Shown one piece after another: positions 1 to 11,500 of a stretch of 64,000 bases of DNA. Under the pieces are notes generated by a model that was given only the letters and a program-made list of their open reading frames with translations, did not search any database and was not told the DNA's origin. The DNA is from Paracyclopina nana. Taxonomy: Eukaryota > Arthropoda > Copepoda > Cyclopoida > Cyclopettidae. Made by a program: the position numbers and the translations under genes. Every line of letters starts with the position of its first letter. Positions within the stretch are counted from its first letter, which is position 1. Location of the stretch: the NCBI GenBank assembly GCA_019096065.1, contig JAGUCH010000009.1:1064001-1128000 (forward strand), given 5' to 3'.

Positions 1-384
1 AAAAGTGAATATGTGTTGCTGACTGCCACTCTACAAGTTCAGCTTGGGGCCGAACAGCCTTTTTAAAGACATGTTTTGCTATTTTGTCTCATGGTTTTAA
101 GCATATTTCGTGAAAAAAAAACTTGCTTTCTTCACGTTTGTTTGATAAAAGATGACATTTAACGATTGATTTTACTCAAAAGGACTAAAATGTGGAGCAC
201 TTAATAGCAAGAATTAGAGTTTTTTGCATCCAAGTTGGCTTAAAATCGATCTGATTTTTTAATTTTTTTTAGTATCAGCTTCAGCTGGCGCTTGTCAAGA
301 GACAATTTTTCTCCTAAATCTCCTTTCCTTGAGGTATTTTTGGTGCATTTTACTAAGGAGTTTGGGGCATACAGGAACAGGACA
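1..384 (+). mobile_element. Harbinger-like MITE, copy 1 (left end outside window)
   Basis: The sequence matches the right-hand part of the 410-bp repeat seen complete at 6109-6518 and 52151-52560. Shared blocks include the inner tract reading GACTGCCACTCTAC and the right end that closes with GAACAGGACA. The left terminus lies before base 1. The copy is more diverged than the others, for example GCATACAGGAAC instead of GCGTACATGAAC. There is no coding capacity. Confidence 0.8.
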
Positions 385-575
385 TAAGTAGATGGCGCCT
401 ATAAGCAATTGCATGAAAACCACATTTGATGTTCTGCATTTTTCAACTCGATGTCGTGGTCATTATAGCGGCCACAGTGGGCCATAAAAGGGAGGAGAAA
501 CTGCAAAAATTGCATAGGGATCAAATTTCGATAAGCTTTCACTTTTTCCTTAGTGAATCGTGTCGAACAAGATTC

Positions 576-1501
576 ATGGCTGAGCGAAATACGAAGCCAC
601 CGGCGGCGTTGGCCTCGTCATTAAATGCTACCGAGGCTTCTGGTGGCCTCGCAGCCTCGCGGCCTCAAAATCAGCCTCAAAATGAACAGCAGCAGCAAAC
701 TCTATGGATATCAAGGGCAACAGCTTTGATTCGCGCTGAGGAGGAGCGACGAAGGCAGGAATTCATGCAGATGTTTTTTATGAACCCAGTCACGGCCTCG
801 GTTCTTGGATTACCCGGCCTCAGGGCGGCCTCAGCCGAGGCTGCAACTTTGACGAGCTCAACTAAAGAGAAGAAGCCAATTGCTCAAACGCAGAGGTGAA
901 AATAAACTAGCTTAAGCATATTTGATTCATAAGTTTTAACATTTTGAATTTTTATAGCAGCATGCAGCCTCCACTGGCAAAAAAGAGGAAAATCATGGGA
1001 AGGCCTGAGGCCTCCACAGCCTCAGAACAGCCTGCACCAAGGCTTCCTTCTCAGATTCCAGTCAAGCCTCAGTCGAATAATCCACGGCCTCCAAGCCTCC
1101 CACCTCTGACACTGGGCCCTCGTCAAATCCAGCCTCAAAATGGAAGAGGCCAAGGCTTTCCAGCCTCAGCAGCCTCCAACAGCTGTACATTCAATATTCC
1201 CCCACCAACCCTCATTTTACCTTTACCTTTCATGGTTCCAGTTCCTATACCAATCCCCATTTTGATTCCAATTCCCCAGGAAAAGTATTGCTTAAATTCG
1301 GCAACAGAGGCTGGACCATCCTCAGCAGCAGTAGCAGCAGCCTCGAGGCCAGCCTCAAGACCAAGCTCAGTCCAGGGGCCAAGTGAAGTCAGTGGCCAAG
1401 CTGAGGTCATGAGTGATTGCAGTGATGAAGTGATTTTGGATGAACAAAGGAGACGCAGAAGAGCTTTGATAATTGATAAGCCCTCGCATACTGACAGATA
1501 A
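576..1501 (+). CDS. Unrecognised low-complexity protein, last two exons
   Basis: Two exons join in frame: 576-895 (donor AG|gtgaaa) and 958-1501 (acceptor tttatag), giving 287 residues from the ATG at 576. The frame is open upstream to 426 and a good acceptor lies at 544-553, so more 5' exons may precede it. The protein is rich in Ala, Ser, Pro and Gln. It has a charged helix-like stretch (EEERRRQEF) near residue 60, a basic KKRK patch at the start of exon 2, a hydrophobic proline run (VPVPIPIPIPI type) near residue 210 and an acidic/basic tail. The proline run faintly recalls sine-oculis-binding proteins, but that is not enough to assign a family. An AATAAA lies at 2059. Coding status is supported by phase-matched splicing; function is unknown. 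Confidence 0.5.
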
Positions 1502-2502
1502 TTCATAAAAAAAGAAATGCTATCCTACCATATACTAGTCATAATAATGTGTATCAAGTGTCACATGGTAGTAATCCTTGATTACTGCTATATATTGCGC
1601 CATTAAAAAGTGTCATAAAAACGGATTCAGACCAGTTAGCTGGGCGCGCCATTGTGTTATTGTGATGCGATGGATCGAATAACTAACCCGAGCCTCTGTT
1701 TTCTCATGAGATGGCTATTTTTCTGCTGGCTCATTTTAATTAAAGGTATCACTTTTCTTTGCTGCCAGAATTAAAGGTACAACATTCAACTTTGAGTGGG
1801 TTTTTTTTTCATTGGGCCAACTCTGATCCTTTTTTTTGTTTGGAAAGGTAAGAGACCTTGCAATTGGATCTACCAGAGACCACCAAAAGGATTTGAGTAT
1901 AGAAGAGTAGTGGAGTTTTTCAGCGGATCTTCTTTCGTCAAATATCAGATTTCTTCAGTGCACAGCGCAGTAGCTTACGGTGATCAAACAAAACTTGATA
2001 AAGCCCATGTGCTTTTGCGCAGAGGAGCCGTTCTCCTTTTTTCAGGCCAACAAGATTGAATAAAACGTGGAAAGCACATCTTTATTTTATGCTTATGATC
2101 ATTTCAAATCAACGAAATTCGTATTGGATACTTCAACTTCGTACTCAGCTGCGATGCCTGAAAAATCAACAATCGATTACCTTTGCAGGTTAAAACCGCT
2201 TATAACATAAATGAAGCATGCACAAATGAAGTTAGTATAAGCGGAACATCAGTTTAGCTTGAATTTTCTCTTGTTCTGTCATATCCAAGGTTTGATTTTT
2301 CGGCTTTTTTTGAAGTAACCGAATGGACTGACAATTACAGAGTGTTGCCTGTAAAGAGCAAAGCGGTTTTTTAAATAGGAAAAAAGAGATGTAATTAATC
2401 TAACTACGCTGTTATGAAGAGGTTGCGTGAGTAGAGCACTCAATTGTTGCGTTATTAGGCGGAACCTCAAGCGAGCGGAAATTGCTTTGTTTGTGTTTCC
2501 TT
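1502..2502. other. Convergent 3' region between the edge gene and the receptor gene
   Basis: This stretch holds 3'-flanking sequence of two convergent genes. A plus-strand ORF at 1796-2059 ends right at an AATAAA; it has no recognisable domain, and I treat it as probable 3' UTR or an unplaced exon. The interval 2090-2500 shows nothing clear. Confidence 0.4.
2059..2086. terminator. Paired convergent poly(A) signals
   Basis: AATAAA occurs on the plus strand at 2059-2064. Its reverse complement, TTTATT, is at 2081-2086 and serves the minus strand. They lie between two convergent genes, as expected of cleavage signals for the edge gene and the GABA-receptor-like gene. No transcript evidence is available. 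Confidence 0.45.
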
Positions 2503-5500
2503 TCAAAATGGCTGATTCGATATTGATAGGAAACCCATCAAAAGCTCTGCCCGCGGCAACTTTGGTGCGGAAAGCATACCTTTGAGCATATGATCATCCC
2601 AATCAAAAGGCTTTTGTGCTTGGAAGTAGAAGAACCAGTATGTAATGTTGAAAAGTCCGAAAGACACCGGGAACAAGATGCGAGCCACAGAATCGATTTT
2701 TGACGTGCTATTAGTTGACCTGTTACGAGTTGCCTCCATTTGGCGAGTCCTCCGATATTTCTGCATTAAATTAACAATATAATATATAATTATAAGCTCT
2801 TCAATTTTTCCAATAGAATAGACAAAAAGAATGTAACGAATTTGAGGATGATATTTTCCTGGATGAAAAGTAATTATTATGCCATTTATGCATGCTCACC
2901 TCATTGGCAAGAAGACAATAAATGAATTGGGTGAGGCAAGATATTTTGCTTTCAGTTTGAGTCTGAGCTTGACGCACGACAGCATTTTGGCTGGCTACTT
3001 TCCATTGCTGTTGGCTCTGGATTGAGGAATTGGTGTAAGAATTGGCAAGTCGATAATTGTTTCCTTGCTGCAAGGTTGAACACCTCAAGGGCTGCTGTGT
3101 GTGAGGGCGTGGCGGGGGCGGGGGCAACGGTCCCATTTGACATTGTCCATTTAACGAAGATCTTGTCACCAACGGTAATTCCATCTAAGGAAAAAAAAAT
3201 CACAGTATTTTTCTCGTGAAAGCCAACAAGTGCAGGCATTTGTTCTTTCTGAATAAACAGCATGCTATAACAATGTTATGCCTACATTAATATCACAATA
3301 TCGATGCCCTAACCTCATCTAGCACATTTTTTATGTGTGCATAGAAGTATGACGACGATGTGTAGTCGTGTTTTGGGTCAGCTGTGCTAATGCACATTGG
3401 CAATTAGTTACCCTGGGATTTATGCTAATGCTGCCCAAAAATGCTAGTACAAAAAAGAAACGCTTGCTGCAGTCCATTTTTGGTCTTAATTGTGTATACA
3501 AACCATCAATTTTGACGAGAAAATACTTAAGAAGCTGGAGGAGGAAGAATAGGTAACAAAGGTCCAAAAGTCAACTTTTTCAAATGTGATACTAGTATAC
3601 ACCAGTGCCCTGTTCATGTATTAAGAATGCCTTAAGGTATGGAAAAAATTGCCTTAAGGAAAAGTGAATCTGCTGCTGACTGCCACTCTACGAGTTCAGC
3701 TTGGGGCCGAGCACCGTTTTTAATGGCAATTTTTGCTATTTTGTCTCATGGTTTTCAGCATATTTCAAAACAAACAAGCTTTCATCACGTGTTTCTCTGA
3801 TAAAAGATGAAATTTAACTTTTGATTTTGCGCAAAAGGACTAAAATGTGGAGCTCCTAATAGCCAAAATTGGATTTGTTCACTTTCAGGTTGACTTAAAG
3901 TCGATCTGATTTTTTTAGTTTCAGCTGGCGCTTGTCATAAGACAGTTTTTCTCCTATCCTGAACAGAGCAGTAAATTGAGTAAAGAGTATAATAAACTCA
4001 GTTTGACTAACAACAACAAGTACTGACTAAAAAACGAGCGTATGCGTTTGGCCACTTAAATGAAGCCTTGTATCTTGCCTTAAGCAAGAAAATGTCCCTG
4101 CTATTTCTTCTTCTGTCCCTCAAAATGATGAATGGATCTAAAAAAACTTGGATTACAATTCAAGAATTTAAAATATGAGCTCTAAAAAATTTGTTTTCTT
4201 TTTTGAATTTCCCACTCAAATTGATGTGCAGTCTTGTTAGAGTTATCAGTATGGCTTTTGACAACAATCGACTTTTTGTTTGGAAAAAAGCCAATTGCTC
4301 TGATTAACTCGACTTAAAGAAACCACATCTAAAACACTGTTATCAACAAAATTCACGTGCGTGTAAGCGCGCCTAGCAATTGCAAAAAAAATAGTGCTTC
4401 TGACTAAAAGTAAACAAAACGTTTTTTGGAATTGTTGGGAACAAAATGGCAAAGAAAGTGCTCATTTTGAGCTTGTAACAGCACAATTGATTCAAGGATT
4501 AGATTGGTACCATTTTGAGTAAGATTCTTGAAAGTCAAGGAATTTTGGATCATGAGTCACATCATATCCAGACCTGAGCATGATGGATCAAATCAGAATA
4601 AATAGCCTTACTTTTTGTAGCTCTGCTCTGTGTGAGTTCAAAACAAAAAAGTTCATCTGGTGTGGGTTCAATAAAAATGGCCAATTTTTCAGCAAATAAG
4701 CCATTACTTGTAATAAGTTGAGGAAACAAAATTTTCTGGTAATCATGATTGCCATGCTATAGTTGTTGTACTGGCATGGAAAAACTGGGAAAACGCAACC
4801 CTTAAAGTAGCAATTTTGCAAATAGTTATTCTAAAAATTGGCTTTTCTGTAAACTTTATGACTATTTTTGGTTTTATCTGGCTACACTGAAGAAAGTGAG
4901 AGAGGGGAGAAGAAAAAGTGGGAGTGGGAAAGCAGATATGGATCATTTATTAAATGATTTTTAAAATTTTTCTTAACAAGAATGAGTTATGTTGGTGGGA
5001 AAAAAACTAAGATTTGTACCTGCACGAGCTAGAAATATGTGCTTATGGTGCAAATCGATGAATTTTGAAGAATCATTTGTTCAATGGCAGCATCTCTGCT
5101 AGCATGTGCCTGCCCACCGCCAAATGGCAGAATACGTAAGAAAGCTGTGAAATTAGTCTATTTCAGCAAAACTGAGCAAGCAGAGTGGCGCACCCTCTCT
5201 ATTTATTGCCCTGATCCTGAAGGTGTTTTTTGTGCATTTTCCTAAGGAGTTTAGAGCTTACATGAACAGGACAATAGAAAGTGCTGACTTACGCAATTAG
5301 GCGGAATTTTTCTCGTCTGTTGCTGCTGCTGCAGAATCAATGCACATTCAGTGCAATCATCACTGAAGCTATCACATCGATCGTCAATGTAGTCAGCGTG
5401 TTGCTGGTAAGGGGGTATGCCCATTTCACATTGATAGTGTGGGCACCTCGGGGGCTGTGGGAGACAAAAGAGTAAACTTTTATCAAAAGAAAAGCAGCTG

Positions 5501-8500
5501 GCTGCGCATTGCTTTGACAAAGTTGAGAGAAGATCGAAAATAGGTCCACATATACACTAATATTAGTTTTGTATACCGTATACACAAACTTTCCAAATGA
5601 TGGCAGCTAGCCTCCAATTGTATTCTTGCTGAAACAGTTTTTTCTTCTATTTGCACAGTTAGTTTGACGTTTGGCTCACCTGAAAAGTATGCCTAGATGA
5701 CGAGATGTGAATGGTGTCATCGTCGTTAAGGGGTGTCATGGGGGTCTGCGGGCCCCATTCTTCACTCACTTCAACGTCTTGCCATTCATCTTCTTCTTCT
5801 TCCTCAGGTGGAATTGGAGTGGTGCTAATCATGGGCTCATCTAGACTGAACACTTCACCACTTCCCACCTGAAAGCATCTTTGAATTGAAATATCAAAGG
5901 ATATATCTGTTCCAATTTAAATCTCGATTTACATGTGAAAAAGGGAACTATTTTCATGCTCAGTTGTTGAGCCAATCGGAAGGCTGGAATTTGTTTACTT
6001 TTCCGCGCGCTATTTTTGCCATGGCACTCCGCGCGCGTCAGCTGATTCTTTCATCGGACCAATCAGATCGCAGATAATTGTTTACATTCTAAAAATCGTC
6101 AGCTCTTATGCCCTGTTCATGTATTAAGAATGCCAGAAGGTATGGAAAAAATTGTCATAAGCAAACGTGAATCTGTTGCTGACTGCCACTCTACGAGTTC
6201 AGCTTGGGGCCGAGCAGCGTTTTTAATGGCAATTGTTGCTATTTTGTCTCATGGTTTTCAGCATATTTCAAAACAAACTAGCTTTCATCATGTGTTTTTC
6301 TGATAAAAGATTAAATTTAACTTTTGATTTTGCGCAAAAGGACTAAAATGTGGAGCTCTTAATAGCCAAAATTAGATTTGTTTAGTTTCAAGTTGACTTA
6401 AAGTCGATCTGATTTTTTTAGTATCAGCTGGCGCTTGTCATAAGACAGTTTTTCTCCTTTCCTGAAGGTGTTTTTCGTGCATTTTCCTAAGGAGTTTGGG
6501 GCGTACATGAACAGGACATTAGGAAAACAGCAACCAACCTTGGTGAAGTAATGGACGCCAGCAAACTCTAGAAGAGTTGCTATGCAATAACCAAAGCTGC
6601 AAATGATGAACCAGTCAAGGGCTGTTGCGTAATGGACCTTGGGCAAATCTGTTCTACTTTCGAGGGCAATCGTTGAAAGCGTCAGCACGGTGGTGATGCC
6701 TTGAGGGGAAGGAAATTTTTGCTGTCATTGGCATTTTCGAGCTGCACACATCTGATATTTATTGACTTTTTGCTACTTTTCTCACTCTGAGCTAGCTTCC
6801 TTTTTTTACCTAATCCAACTCGATCTGACGTTGCCTCTCTGTTAAGCCAAAATCCGACCCATGACAACACCACAAGCAGGGTACAAGGTAGGTAGATTTG
6901 AATCAAAAAATAGCCAGTGTGCCTCTGCAGTGCAATCACAACTTGTAAAACTGAGTAGGTGCCCACTGAAAAAGAGGAAATTAAACAATGCTCACTTTGA
7001 ATTTCCACACTTTGCTACATTTTCTGGAAGCACAAAATTAAAATTGACAATCGAGCCTTATTTTCAACATATATAACTCTTAGGAGTATGTGAATTGCTT
7101 GTACATACTGTTGTTTCCCCTGGAATAATTGAGCCCTCTGAAAGCCGTTTCCATAATGTCAAATTGAGAAAGTTGCAGTTTCCCCTCATAATCGACTGCT
7201 TTGTTTTTCGGCAGTTGCCACACGTAGAGGACTTCATCAGCGCTGTAGGCAACTGAAATCACACACAAAAAGATTGACGTAATCTCCATTGTAAAAGCCA
7301 ATCTCCTTTCATCTTCCGATCAGCAGAAAAAGAGATTTTCAAACTTTTGTTGTATAAATATTTGTCTTTTCGAGCAATTGCAGCTATGGGGGAAATCCAT
7401 CATTTTAAAGGAGGCACAGCAGAAGTTCTTGAGTAAATACAATATTTGCATTTTTTTGGCAGGTTTCTTCAACAAATTTTTGGCTACTTTGCCTAATAAG
7501 TTTGCTCACATATTACATCATCCATATACAGTACGAGAAAATGTGTGTGTTTTGTTGGATGTGTCAGCGTTTAACCTGATTTGTCTGAGTAGAAAGACGT
7601 TTGCCGCAGTACTTAAAAATGGAGACTTTCACTAGCTGCTCCCTTGGGAAAATTAGGGCAAAAAATTGCTTACAACTGCCTATGACTAAAGGACACGATT
7701 GCCAATCCATGGGGAAGCTCTTCAGCATCATCGGGCATTTGGCTTTGATCGTCAGCCTGGAATTGAGACATTTCAAGAAGTATTTCCAGATCAGCTGGAA
7801 TTTTTCATTTACCTCATCGAGTAGGTGATGTCTCCGTGCTCTGAGATTCTCAGCAGTTTATTGGGCCTTGTAATTGTGTGCAAATACGAGCTCAGTCCAT
7901 TGTGGAAGTATGTGTCTGGCTTCCAGATTTTCTCCAGCATTTTCACATTCAAACTCAGCTGGTTTATGGACAGTTTATGAGTGTTTTTCTTCAAACCGGT
8001 AAATCCTAGCCGCTCATCCCTCCAATACTGCCGAAAATAGCAATCCATGGAGTAATTCTGCAAAGCAAAAACAGAAACTGCGTAGACTCTTTGTTTATGC
8101 AGTATTTTGAAGGCGGAGCAGGGCAGAATTGACTACCGCGTAGACTCTGTGTACTTACCATATCTTCTTCTGAAATTGGCCCCATACTTCTTATAAGTAT
8201 ATTAATCTTCACTTTGGTAGCTTGTCCTGAAAAGATGCACTACATTAAGTTCAAAACATAAGTTGTAGCGTCAAAGATGAGAAAAGAGCATAAACAATCT
8301 TAGGGTGATAATCTCAAAGGGATCAAGCAAATGGTTCGTGCATTGTGTTTGCTCCTCTTTGCTTTGCTTGCCAACTCATTTCCTATTCCTATTAGCAAGA
8401 AACTACATGCACAAAATACCACCGACAGTTTTCTAATGAAACTTTGGAACAACCTTGCTTGAAAGAAGGCCTCTCAGTTTTGTCATAGTCCTTGAGCAAG

Positions 8501-11500
8501 TCCTCAAGGATCATCGTGATGTTCTTGCTCAATGCGGCACTTATGTCTTCTCTTTTGACTCTTCTATTGTTTGAAAGATGTATGCCGACGATGGGATCTG
8601 ATGCGTTTCGATGCTTAGCCACGGGACTGCTTTCAAGGCCTTTAGTTAGACGGCTTGGAAGGAACACACTTGAAGCATTTCTGCCCACAGGAGAGTCTAA
8701 AAGCCTCCAATGAGTCGGTTGAAGGCGAGGCTGGACTTCCCAGTATTTCCTGCAAATATGTTTTGCATTTTTACCATTACTATGATTTGTCTTTCTTTTC
8801 ATTGAAATGTAGCCAGCCACTTGCTTATTTTTTCATGAAAGGAACTGTGTGTTGACAGGCCAATTTTGTGCACTGTGATTAGATTTTTGCTGTTGGAAGA
8901 GACTTTGTCAGTAGCAAATGTCACTCAACCCCACAAATTGGGCAGGGGCATATCCATCGAGTAATCCTGACGGAATAATTCTACTTTTGAATCACGCAAC
9001 TATAATAGTTATTTCGTCCTCCGCTAGGAAGCGCTCCAGTAGCGCTAGTACATAAAAATAGCGCGAAACAGAGTTATCAACGGATTTTTAGGCTTCCGAC
9101 CACCTTTTTGGCCCAAAACGACCACTTTTGCGACCACCATTTTCAGACAATTCCAAAAACGACCACTTTTCCGACCACCTTCCAAAAAACGGCAAAAACT
9201 CACCCAATTTATGCATAAAATATCATTTTTTTTACTTCTATTAAGCATTTTTAGGCAATGTTTGGCGTAAAAAATTAGTCACTTCTAAAAAACTTACATG
9301 AAATTGGAATTTTTATATTGATGTCCCAGCAATGAGCCAAATAAGCCTAATTCTTCAGAAGCTATTGTCCATCAAAGTCAAGCTTTGATATTATGTATCT
9401 TTAGAGATCAAGCATTTTTACGAGTTTTCTCCAGCTAAGATTGTTTGCAAAGGGAAAAATGTGCATGTAAAATTTCGAATTTTTGCCCTATTTTGGTTAA
9501 AAGTGCCTATTTTTTTATTGTTTTGGTTATTTTCAAAAACGACCACTTTTCCGACCACCGACCACCAATTTTTTTTCCGACCAAATCCAGTCAAAAACGA
9601 CCACTTTGGTCGTTTCCGACCACCGTTGATAACTCTGGCGCGAAATTCAAATTCAAGAACTGGATAAACCAGCTCGCTCGCATCACATGCCTGAAAGTGT
9701 TACCAGCCTTTTCCAACTTTAGCTCGTCTTAAAATAAAATCAGGCTGTTTTTATGGTTTCTTGGGGATAATTTGGAATCCTTATATCCTAACACCAAGAA
9801 AATTCCACAGATTTAAATAGAAATTTCGTCCTGCACCCTACCATAGTATAGTCCGATGACGTGCTATAGTAAAGCTGCGAATAGAGCTCACCTTATACTA
9901 TAGATCATCTTGAAATTGGGCACAATGTGCTGTAAGGGGCTTCAAAATCAGAAAGATGCCCTTCTTTCGTATAAAAGGGAGACTAGCGGTGGATTTGAGC
10001 AAAGAATACTAATAAGCCAGCTTCTATTATGTGGTGTTCATCTACTCCAACGCCAACTCAAAAAATTGAATCAAAGCTTTCAAAAATGAGACTTAATTCC
10101 ACTATGAAAAAATGATTTGACATATTTGCCAATTATTGATTTGTTGCAGATGAACTGAGCATTTTTTATGATTGGACAGCTTCTTCCTACGTTTTTGGAA
10201 GATGAAGTTACTTCAGCAAACAAAGGGAAGAGAGAGCCATAGGCCTAACCAATTTCAAGTGAATATTCATAGTATTCACAAGTGTAGCCTGGGGGTGGCA
10301 TCCATTATTCACCCTCGAGTGACTTGTGACCTTCTCCAGGACGGAAATACATAATTTGCGAAATCTTTTTGAGAACTGGCTTTTCCTGTCATTCATCAGG
10401 AGCACTGCAAACTTTTTCAATCAGCCCCAAAATGGAGAAAAGTTGATTTTTGGCCATTGAATAACTTCAGAAGTCAGCTCTCAAAATTCCATTGCCAATC
10501 AGCACTTAGAAGCTGCTTCCAATTAGTGCTTAGCCATGACTACATATACTATAATACACCATAAATCAATTTCGGTTATCTGGAGATCCAAAATCAACAC
10601 GGAGTAATTGGCTGGGCAGACAATGTAAATTATGGTAGCTGATTACTGTGACGAAGATACTGAAGGCCATTAGAGCTGTGTTTGCATTCTCTTGTTGAAA
10701 ATGAGGTGTATTGTCGCTTAGTTCAATTAATATGGTAGTTTTAACTAGAAAATAGATTTGAACACAAAAATTGAGTTTGGGCAAGATTGTATTCATAGTA
10801 CAAAACAAGAGTATATTTTGTCTCCACAGGAATTACATCTACTCAAACATTATTGTATTTGAATGTATTTATAGCACAAGAGAGTGATTTTTGCTTACAT
10901 TTATTTCATATCATGATCTGCTCTTCTCTACCTGCAGTACGTAAGGCCACAAAAGTAAACAAAAGCCAGAGAGAGAGAGAGAGAGAGAGAGTGCATACCA
11001 CGCGCATTATCGTGGATACTTTGCATATAATAAGGAAGTAGCTGTATTTATGTGCTGTATCGGAAAATGATACCAATAGTTGCTGCTTTTGTCACTTGTA
11101 TTGTGCACACAAATAAGCCTAATCACCTTATTGCAGTGTATCATGCAATCTAGCATCCAGAAGCTCAATTGTCTTATTTTCGAGCCATAACAACACAAGC
11201 TGAGATTTGATGATCTCCAGACAACCTGGCTGCAATAATCAAGAGTGCAGCATTGCACATATGCTTACTCAAACATCATCAATACTAGTATTTTTCCAAG
11301 GCTTTCTTTACAGTAACACTACGTGAGAAGAGAAGAATTACCCAGCAAGAATTCTAGAGCGTTATTTTTTATTTCCGCGTGCTTGCGCAAAATCCAGCCA
11401 ATTTGAAAAATCGAGTCTTGGAAGAAAATAATTCGGCCAATTCGTGGATATTCGTCTCTTTTCCTTTATTATGTATTTAAGGTACAAGCTAAAGTTAGAA

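Noticed and set aside
1796-2059. Plus-strand ORF ending at an AATAAA
   Set aside because: No phase-matched link to the upstream exons and no known domain; kept as probable 3' UTR.
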